Part shown: positions 58,253-64,000 of the stretch, piece after piece | How the letters are laid out: each line of letters starts with the position of its first letter | Numbering within the stretch: position 1 is the first letter of the stretch | NCBI GenBank assembly: GCA_963847235.1 | Contig: CAWJYU010000004.1 | Span: 248,001-312,000 of the forward strand | DNA length: 64,000 bases | Direction: 5' to 3' | Source of the DNA: JACDAN01 sp963847235 | GTDB taxonomy: Bacteria > Actinomycetota > Thermoleophilia > Gaiellales > Gaiellaceae | Translations under genes and position numbers: made by a program | The notes under the pieces: generated by a model | Told to the model about the DNA's origin: nothing | Databases searched by the model: none | What the model saw: only the letters and a program-made list of their open reading frames with translations

Positions 58253-59002
58253 ATGGCCGCCGACGACAAGTTCCTCCTTCGGCGCTACCACGAGGACGGC
58301 GACCTCGCCGCCCGTGAGGAGCTGATCGAGCGGTACATGTCGCTCGTCCGGTCGCTTGCGCGGCGCTACGCGTACCGCGGCGAGCAGCTCGACGACCTCG
58401 TCCAGATCGGCGCCATCGGGCTGATCAAGGCGATCGACCGCTTCGACCTCGAGCGCGGCGTCGAGCTGACGACCTACGCGACGCCGAACATCATCGGCGA
58501 GATCAAGCGGCACTTCCGCGACAAGGGCTGGTCGGTGCGGGTGCCGCGCGGGCTCCAGGAGCTGAACGTCAAGGTCTCGAAGCTGATCGAGCAGCTGACT
58601 GTGCAGCTCGGGCGCTCGCCGACGATCCCGGAGCTCGCGAAGGCCGCCGGAGTCGAGGAGGAGCAGGTGCTCGAGGCACTCGAAAGCGGCCGCGCATACA
58701 GCTCGGTGTCGCTCTCCGGCGGAGGCGGCAACGACGAGGACGGCGAGCTCGACCCGCTCGAGTCCCTCGGGACGATCGAGCACGAGTACGAGGTCGCCGA
58801 GGATCGCGCCGTGCTCGCTCCCGGGTTCCAGGTGCTCGACGAACGCGAGCGAAAGATCTTGCACCTGCGGTTCTTCAGCGGCCTCACGCAGTCGCAGATC
58901 GCTGCCGAGATCGGGATCTCGCAGATGCACGTCTCGCGGCTCATCAGGCGATCGCTCGAGAAGATCCGCGAGGAGATCGCCGAGGAGCCCTCAGTCGCCT
59001 AG
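58253..59002 (+). CDS. Sigma factor of the SigB/SigF/SigG family
   Basis: Group 3 sigma factor of 249 aa. Region 2 has REELIERYMSLVRSLARRYAYRG, EQLDDLVQIGAIGLIKAIDRFD and TYATPNIIGEIKRHFRDKGWSVRVPR. Region 3 is ELAKAAGVEEEQVLEAL. Region 4 helix-turn-helix is LTQSQIAAEIGISQMHVSRLIRRSLEKI. It probably controls a stress or starvation regulon and is held by the anti-sigma factor encoded just upstream; the third partner, an anti-anti-sigma factor, is not in the window. Confidence 0.93.
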   Translation: MAADDKFLLRRYHEDGDLAAREELIERYMSLVRSLARRYAYRGEQLDDLVQIGAIGLIKAIDRFDLERGVELTTYATPNIIGEIKRHFRDKGWSVRVPRGLQELNVKVSKLIEQLTVQLGRSPTIPELAKAAGVEEEQVLEALESGRAYSSVSLSGGGGNDEDGELDPLESLGTIEHEYEVAEDRAVLAPGFQVLDERERKILHLRFFSGLTQSQIAAEIGISQMHVSRLIRRSLEKIREEIAEEPSVA

Positions 59003-59143
59003 CCTGGCGCCCCGCTGATCCGCCCTGGGGGCCTCCAACCTCCTCCCCGATTCGATCGTATCCAGCCCCGACGCGCGTGTCTGTGCCGGAAGTGCGCCGA
59101 AAGCGCGGAGGGGCGCAGCGACCTGACACCTAGAATCGACCCC

Positions 59144-61651
59144 ATGCGGACGACCGCCGAGATCCGCGAAGGCTTCCTGCGCTACTTCGAGGAGAAGGGC
59201 CACTTGCGGCTGCCGTCGGCGCCGCTCATCCCGCCTCCCGAGGACACCTCCACGCTCCTGATCAGCGCCGGGATGCAGCCGCTGAAGCCGTACTTCCTCG
59301 GCCAGAAGGAGCCGCCGGCGACGTTGCTCACGACCTACCAGAAGGTCTTCCGCACTACCGACATCGACGAGGTCGGCCTCGACGGCTACCACCTCTCCTT
59401 CTTCGAGATGATGGGCAACTTCTCGGTCGGGCAGTACTTCAAGGAAGGCGCCGTCGAGCACGCGTGGGAGCTCATGCGCGACCACCTCCGGATCGACTTC
59501 GACCGGCTCTGGGTGAGCGTGTTCGCCGGCGATCCGGGCCTTGGGCTCGGCGAGGACGAGGTTGCGATCAAGGCGTGGGAGTCGGTCGGCCAGCCGCGCG
59601 AGCGGATCGTCGGCCTCCCGCGCACGGAGAACTTCTGGCAAGCGGGGGAGACGGGCCCGTGCGGGCCCTGCTCCGAGATGTACTACGACCGCGGGCCGGA
59701 GCTCTCGTGCGGCCGGCCGGACTGCGGCCCCGGATGTCCGTGCGAGAGGTACCTGGAGTTCTGGAACCTCGTCTTCATGGAGTTCGACCTCGGCGCCGAC
59801 GGCACGCTGACGCCGCTTCCGAAGCCCGTGATCGACACCGGCCTCGGGCTCGAGCGGACGGCAGCGATCCAGCAGGACGTGATCTCGGTCTACGAGACGG
59901 ACGGCTTCCAGGCGCTGATGGACTGGATCGAGGCCGAGAGCGGCGTCGCCTGGAGGAGCTCCGAGAAGGCGACGAAGGCGCACAGGATCATGGCCGACCA
60001 CGGCCGAGGGATGACGTTCCTGGTCGCCGACGGCGTGCTCCCGTCGAACGAGGGGCGAGGGTACGTCCTCCGGCGGGTGATCCGGCGAGCCGTCCAGCAG
60101 GCGCGTGGCATCGGGCTGACCGACTTCTGGCGGATCTCGGGCCTCGTCGCCGACCAGATGTCCTCCTGGTACCCCGAGCTCGAGGAGAACCGCGAGCGCA
60201 TCGCCGAGACGATCCGCGCCGAGGAGGAGCGCTTCTCGCAGACGCTCGAGCGCGGGATGGGCCTCTTCGAGGAGGTCGCGGCCCGAGGGGCCATCTCCGG
60301 CGAGGACGCGTTCCGGCTCCATGACACCTACGGCTTCCCGCTCGAGCTCACCCGCGAGCTGGCGCTGGAACGCGGGCTCGCGGTGGACGAGGAGGAGTTC
60401 ACGCGGCTGATGGCCGAGCAGCGCGAGCGGTCGCGGTCGGCGGCCGCGTTCGAGGGCGAGATCCGCGTGAGCGGGCCGCCGACCGAGTTCGTCGGCTTCG
60501 AGACAACCGACGTCCTGACCGCGATCCTGGCGCTCGAGGAGCTGGGCGACGGCACCTTCCAGGCCAAGCTCGAGCGCTCGCCGTTCTATCCGGAGGGCGG
60601 CGGCCAGGTCTCCGACCAGGGCTGGATCGAGAACGAGGAGACGGGCGACCGGGCCGAGCTGGCCCGGGCGACGCGGGTCGGGGACGACCAGGTCCTCACC
60701 TTCCGCGGCGAGAACTTTGCCGTCGGCGACCGGGTCAAGGCGTCGGTTCCGTGGAGCGTCAGGTTCCCGACGATGGCGAACCACACTGCGACGCATCTGC
60801 TCCACAAGGCTCTCCGCGACACGCTCGGGGACCACGTCGTCCAGGCGGGGTCAGCGGTGCGGCCTGACAAGCTGCGCTTCGACTTCAGGCACGAGAAGGC
60901 GCTCACACCTGAGGAGCGCGAGGAGATCGAGCGCGCCGTCAACGAGAAGGTCTTTCAGAACCTTCCGGTCCGCACGTTCGTGACGCCGATCGAGGAGGCG
61001 CGGAACCTGGGCGCGATGATGCTCTTCGGCGAGAAGTACGGCGACGAGGTGCGCGTGGTGGAGGTCGACGGCTACTCGCGCGAGCTGTGCGGCGGGACGC
61101 ACGTCCGCTCGACGGCGGAGATCGGGCCGTTCGTGATCCTCTCGGAGGGCTCGGTGGGCTCGGGCGTCCGGAGGATCGAGGCGATCACCGCCGGCGAGGC
61201 CTGGGCGGCGCTCAGGGCGCGGTCGGAGGAGCTCGACGAGCTGCGGACCGAGCTCGAGCGCACCCGGAAGGAGCTCGCGAAGGGCCCGAAGGCCAAGGCC
61301 GACTCGGAGGTCGTGATCAGGGACGAGTCCGACGGGATCGTGGTCGCCGAGGTCAAGGCCGTGAAGGGCTCGGCGCTCAAGGATCTGTCCGACCAGCTCC
61401 GCCAGTCCAAGAAGGCCGACGCTGTGCTGCTCGGATCGGTCGACGACGGGCGCGCCTATCTCGTCGTCAACCTCGACCCGTCCCTCGTCGAGAAGGGCCT
61501 CGACGCCGTGCAGGTTGCGCGTAAGGCGGCGGAGAAGATCGGCGGGGGAGGCGGCGGCCGGCCGACGCTCGCCGAGGCCGGCGGCAGGGACCCGGAAGGG
61601 CTCGCAGAGGCGTACGAGGTCGCGAAGAGCGAGATCGCGGCCACTGCGTGA
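59144..61651 (+). CDS. alaS: Alanyl-tRNA synthetase
   Basis: Class II synthetase of 835 aa that charges tRNA-Ala and edits Ser and Gly. Aminoacylation core at the N-terminus (FLRYFEEKGHLRLPSAPLIP, TYQKVFRTTDIDEVG, SFFEMMGNFSVGQYFK, EFWNLVFMEF). Editing-domain zinc ligands are in HTATHLLHKAL (about residues 547-551) and CGGTHV (about 649-653). The end carries the GGGGGGRPTLAEAGG stretch of the C-Ala domain. TAGAAT (59131-59136) lies 7 nt before the ATG, so it is leaderless. GTGA overlap with ruvX. Confidence 0.97.
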   Translation: MRTTAEIREGFLRYFEEKGHLRLPSAPLIPPPEDTSTLLISAGMQPLKPYFLGQKEPPATLLTTYQKVFRTTDIDEVGLDGYHLSFFEMMGNFSVGQYFKEGAVEHAWELMRDHLRIDFDRLWVSVFAGDPGLGLGEDEVAIKAWESVGQPRERIVGLPRTENFWQAGETGPCGPCSEMYYDRGPELSCGRPDCGPGCPCERYLEFWNLVFMEFDLGADGTLTPLPKPVIDTGLGLERTAAIQQDVISVYETDGFQALMDWIEAESGVAWRSSEKATKAHRIMADHGRGMTFLVADGVLPSNEGRGYVLRRVIRRAVQQARGIGLTDFWRISGLVADQMSSWYPELEENRERIAETIRAEEERFSQTLERGMGLFEEVAARGAISGEDAFRLHDTYGFPLELTRELALERGLAVDEEEFTRLMAEQRERSRSAAAFEGEIRVSGPPTEFVGFETTDVLTAILALEELGDGTFQAKLERSPFYPEGGGQVSDQGWIENEETGDRAELARATRVGDDQVLTFRGENFAVGDRVKASVPWSVRFPTMANHTATHLLHKALRDTLGDHVVQAGSAVRPDKLRFDFRHEKALTPEEREEIERAVNEKVFQNLPVRTFVTPIEEARNLGAMMLFGEKYGDEVRVVEVDGYSRELCGGTHVRSTAEIGPFVILSEGSVGSGVRRIEAITAGEAWAALRARSEELDELRTELERTRKELAKGPKAKADSEVVIRDESDGIVVAEVKAVKGSALKDLSDQLRQSKKADAVLLGSVDDGRAYLVVNLDPSLVEKGLDAVQVARKAAEKIGGGGGGRPTLAEAGGRDPEGLAEAYEVAKSEIAATA

Positions 61652-62034
61652 AGGTGCTCGCGCTCGACTTCGGGTCGGCCCGGACCGGCGTCGCGGTCTC
61701 CGACCCCACCGGAACCCTCGCACGGCCCCTCGGCACCGTCGAGCGTGCTGCCACAGAGGACGGGATCCAGCGCCTCGTGGAGCTCGTCCGCGCGGAGGAG
61801 CCCGAGCGTGTGGTCGTCGGATTGCCGCTGACCTTGCGGGGTGAGCGCGGCGCCCAGGCGGAGGAGACCGAACGTTTCGTCGAAACCCTGATGCGGGAAC
61901 TGGACGTACCGGTCGAGACGTTCGACGAGCGCTTCACGACGTCGCTGGCCGGGCCGGGAGGCGACGATGACGCCCGGGCGGCCGCGCACCTGCTCACGAG
62001 CTACCTGGAATGGTGGAAGAACCGACAAGCGTGA
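61648..62034 (+). CDS. ruvX: Putative pre-16S rRNA nuclease (RuvX/YqgF)
   Basis: RNase H-like nuclease of 128 aa, thought to mature the 5' end of 16S rRNA. The first catalytic Asp is in LALDFGSARTGVAVSD, the Glu region is ERVVVGLPLTLRGERG, and FDERFTT with the later DARAAAHLL carries the last acidic residue. GTG at 61648 overlaps alaS; alaS-ruvX-mltG-aroE is a common order in actinobacteria. The end overlaps mltG by 25 nt. Confidence 0.92.
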   Translation: MKVLALDFGSARTGVAVSDPTGTLARPLGTVERAATEDGIQRLVELVRAEEPERVVVGLPLTLRGERGAQAEETERFVETLMRELDVPVETFDERFTTSLAGPGGDDDARAAAHLLTSYLEWWKNRQA

Positions 62035-62945
62035 TCACTCCGCCGCGTCCGCCGCGGCGCGACCGAGCGAAGGCTTCGCGCGGCCGGATCCTCCTCCGCC
62101 GGCTGCTGGCGCTCGCCTTCGTCTTCGGCGTGCTGGCGATCCTGGTCGGCTCCGCCTGGGCGATCCTCGGAGTCGGCGGCGAGGAGGCCGCTCCTCCGCC
62201 GCAGCCGGTGGCCCCGCCGCCGAAGACGCTGCGGATCATCTTCCCGGAGGGGTTCACACGCGAGCAGATGGCGACTCGAATCGGCGAGGTCAACAAGATC
62301 GCGAAGGCCAAGCGGAACGTCGAGCCCAGGCTCTCGCCGTCTCGGTACCGAGCGCTGACGGCAGGCTCGTCCAGGGTGCCACCCCAGTTCCTGACCGAGG
62401 GCAGGCCGCCGAACCTGGAGGGCTTCCTGTTCCCGGCGACATACGAGTTCACGGCGAAGACGACGACGCGGCAGCTCGTGAACAAGCAGCTGACGGCGTT
62501 CCGGCGGAACTGGTCACGACTCAATCTCCGCGCTGCTCGCGCGAAGAACCTCACGTCGTACGACGTCCTGATCATCGCCTCGATGGTCGAGAAGGAGGTG
62601 ATCGCGCCCGAGGAACGCGCGCTCGTCGCGGCCGTCATCTACAACCGCCTGAAGGCCGGGATGACGCTCGGGATCGATGCGACGATCCGGTACGGGCTCA
62701 ACGTGCCGGGAACCGAGTCGCTGCGCGAGTCACACCTCGCCAACCCGACGCCGTACAACACCCGGATCCATCCGGGGTTGCCGCCGACTCCGATCGCGAA
62801 CCCCGGCCTCGCCTCGATGCAGGCGGCCGCTCATCCGGCGAAGGTGAACCACCTCTTCTTCGCCCGCAAGCCTGACCGGGTGCACCACTTCTTCACCGCG
62901 TCGGAGCGCGAGTTCATCAACTACCTGAACGCCAACGGCTACTAA
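62010..62945 (+). CDS. mltG: Endolytic murein transglycosylase (MltG/YceG)
   Basis: Membrane-anchored enzyme that cuts nascent glycan strands and sets their length. The product is 311 aa: a basic cytoplasmic N-terminus, one membrane helix (LLALAFVFGVLAILVGSAWAIL, residues 31-52), a Pro-rich linker and the YceG domain. The catalytic Glu is in LIIASMVEKEVIA; LEGFLFPATYEF, IYNRLKAGMTLGIDATIRYGL and YNTRIHPGLPPTPIANPG are typical. ATG at 62010 lies inside ruvX. Confidence 0.95.
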   Translation: MVEEPTSVITPPRPPRRDRAKASRGRILLRRLLALAFVFGVLAILVGSAWAILGVGGEEAAPPPQPVAPPPKTLRIIFPEGFTREQMATRIGEVNKIAKAKRNVEPRLSPSRYRALTAGSSRVPPQFLTEGRPPNLEGFLFPATYEFTAKTTTRQLVNKQLTAFRRNWSRLNLRAARAKNLTSYDVLIIASMVEKEVIAPEERALVAAVIYNRLKAGMTLGIDATIRYGLNVPGTESLRESHLANPTPYNTRIHPGLPPTPIANPGLASMQAAAHPAKVNHLFFARKPDRVHHFFTASEREFINYLNANGY

Positions 62946-62967
62946 CGTCGCGCTGATCGGAAAGCCC

Positions 62968-63622
62968 GTGGCGCACTCGCTGTCGCCCCGGATGCACAAT
63001 GCCGCCTTCGCCGCGCTGGGGCTCGACTGGGAATACGTGGCGTGGGAAGTCGAGTCGCCGGAGCTCGAGGCTGTTCTCGCACGCCTGGCCGGGCTCGGAT
63101 ACGCCGGCGCGAACGTGACGGCGCCGTACAAGCGGGACGTGGCTCGGCTCGCCGGGGCGCGCGAGGAGTCCGTCAACACGCTGCTCTTCGATCCGCTTCG
63201 CGCAACCAGCACCGACGCCGCCATCCTCGAGGGGCTCGAGCATGAGCGGGCGGTGATCGTCGGCGACGGAGGCGCGGCCGCGGCGTTCCGCGCCGCCCTG
63301 CCCCATGCGCGGGTCTTCTCCCGCCGGGGCGATTGGCCGCCGGAGACGGCCGGACGCAGACCTCGTCGTCAACGCGACCTCGGCGAGGGACGAGGTCGTC
63401 GTGCGGTCGCTCGGGGGCAGACCCTCGTCGACCTGCCATACCCGCGTTCGGCGACGGCCGACGGCGGCGAGGGCCGCCGGCGCCCGTGTACTCGACGGGC
63501 TCGAGGTGCTCGTGGCGCAGGGAGCGGCGTCGTTCGAGCTCTGGACGGGCGAGCCCGCGCCGGTCGAGGTGATGCGGCGCGCCGTAGGCTTGACGGGTGC
63601 TTCGCCTCGCGACAGCGGGTGA
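62968..63622 (+). CDS. aroE: Shikimate dehydrogenase, frame broken, start unclear
   Basis: Reduces 3-dehydroshikimate with NADPH. Family sequence begins upstream of GTG 62968, as NVALIGKPVAHSLSPRMHNAAF (from about nt 62944), but the frame offers only ACG 62935 or CTG 62953 there, so a base error or rare start is likely. GANVTAPYKRDVA and STDAAI follow. An extra G near 63350-63353 moves the NADPH-side sequence ADLVVNATSARDEVVV to the next frame; a missing G (63412-63417) and another extra G (63457-63461) disturb TLVDLPYPRS. The end GLEVLVAQGAASFELWTGEPAPVEVMRRAVG is clear and stops at 63622. Confidence 0.85.
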
Positions 63623-64000
63623 ATCTCACGGGCCGGCGCTCGTCGGGATCCTGACGGGCCTTCCGGCCGGGCTCGAGCTCGACCGCGAGGCGATCGACGC
63701 CGACCTCGCCCGCCGCCAGCAGGGCTACGGGCGCAGCCCGCGCCAGCGAATCGAGCAGGACCGGGTCGAGGTCCTCGCAGGCCTGCGCCACGGCCGGACC
63801 CTCGGGACGCCCGTCGCGCTCGTCGTGCAAAACCGGGACCACGAGAACTGGCGCTGGGGCATGAGCCCGTGGCAGCCCGAGGGCGAGCCGGAGGGAAAGG
63901 GCACGAAGCCGGTGAGCCTGCCGCGTCCTGGCCATGCGGATTTGGCGGGGACGCTGAAGTTCGGCCACGACGACGTTCGGAACACGCTGGAGCGTGCGAG
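63597..64000 (+). CDS. aroC: Chorismate synthase, 5' part (cut by window end)
   Basis: Makes chorismate from EPSP with reduced FMN. About 134 N-terminal residues are present: LRLATAGESHGPALVGILTGLPAG, RRQQGYGRSPRQRIEQDRVEVLAGLRHG, TLGTPVALVVQNRDHENW, and RPGHADLAGTLKFGHDDVRNTLERA, all diagnostic. GTG start at 63597 within the end of aroE, with TAGGCT (63585-63590) exactly 6 nt upstream, so it has a likely leaderless promoter of its own. aroE and aroC together place shikimate pathway genes after mltG. Confidence 0.95.
   Translation, partial: MLRLATAGESHGPALVGILTGLPAGLELDREAIDADLARRQQGYGRSPRQRIEQDRVEVLAGLRHGRTLGTPVALVVQNRDHENWRWGMSPWQPEGEPEGKGTKPVSLPRPGHADLAGTLKFGHDDVRNTLERA

Noticed and set aside
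58991..60835. 614-codon minus-strand frame opposite alaS
   Set aside because: Same reason: no motifs and complete overlap with a certain gene.
1..64000. CRISPR array, rRNA operon, insertion sequence or prophage
   Set aside because: No regularly spaced repeats, rRNA sequence, transposase or phage structural genes were seen.

Overview
The window is about 70% GC, with dense genes that start on GTG or TTG about as often as ATG and mostly overlap by 4 nt (GTGA/ATGA). The gene complement suggests an actinobacterium of a deep lineage such as class Thermoleophilia (inference): a meso-diaminopimelate type MurE, an actinobacterial type FtsZ C-terminus, a two-subunit glycine dehydrogenase, an anti-sigma/SigB-SigF pair, and many start codons preceded only by a TANNNT hexamer 6-9 nt upstream (leaderless genes). 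No rRNA, CRISPR array, complete insertion sequence or prophage was seen.

Layout. 1-10.6 kb: division and cell wall cluster murE-murF-mraY-murD-ftsW-murG-murC-murB-ftsQ-ftsZ, with an internal hairpin before ftsQ and a strong promoter for ftsZ. 10.6-14.9 kb: glycine cleavage operon gcvT-gcvH-gcvPA-gcvPB. 15-24.5 kb: mixed housekeeping and accessory genes (DUF4234-like and ankyrin proteins, a LysR regulator divergent from an MFS exporter, threonine aldolase, serine hydrolase, Ca2+/H+ antiporter, HAD hydrolase, a Cys-rich protein, an aminoglycoside nucleotidyltransferase-like protein, endonuclease IV). 24.5-29.6 kb: gltX, a lone receiver domain and two zinc peptidases. 29.6-34.5 kb: the most accessory-looking part, with an orphan antitoxin, about 580 nt without a gene, azlCD, an acetamidase, an LCP protein and the tail of a tyrosine recombinase next to tRNA-Glu. 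34.5-40.1 kb: tetR, aquaporin, tRNA-Gln and a heterodimeric ABC exporter. 40.2-44.1 kb: a LysR regulator divergent from the glyoxylate shunt genes aceB-aceA. 45.5-51.1 kb: histidine degradation ftcD-hutH-hutU-hutI. 51.8-56.3 kb: metallo-beta-lactamase, hisS, aspS and small envelope proteins. 56.3-56.5 kb: a structured RNA gene (possible 6S RNA) with its own terminator. 56.5-64 kb: mnmA, anti-sigma factor and sigma factor, alaS-ruvX-mltG-aroE-aroC (aroC cut by the window end).

How the genes work together. The first block makes the lipid-linked peptidoglycan precursor and the septum. gcvTHP and ftcD both load one-carbon units onto tetrahydrofolate, from glycine and histidine. aceBA allows growth on C2 compounds. 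The four aminoacyl-tRNA synthetases, mnmA and two tRNA genes serve translation.

Quality warning. At least nine genes, including the essential murD, murG and hisS, carry reading-frame breaks, and almost all are explained by one extra G or C. This looks like insertion-type sequencing error, so these genes are described as probably intact in the organism. Unusual ORF tails and missing starts should be read with that in mind.
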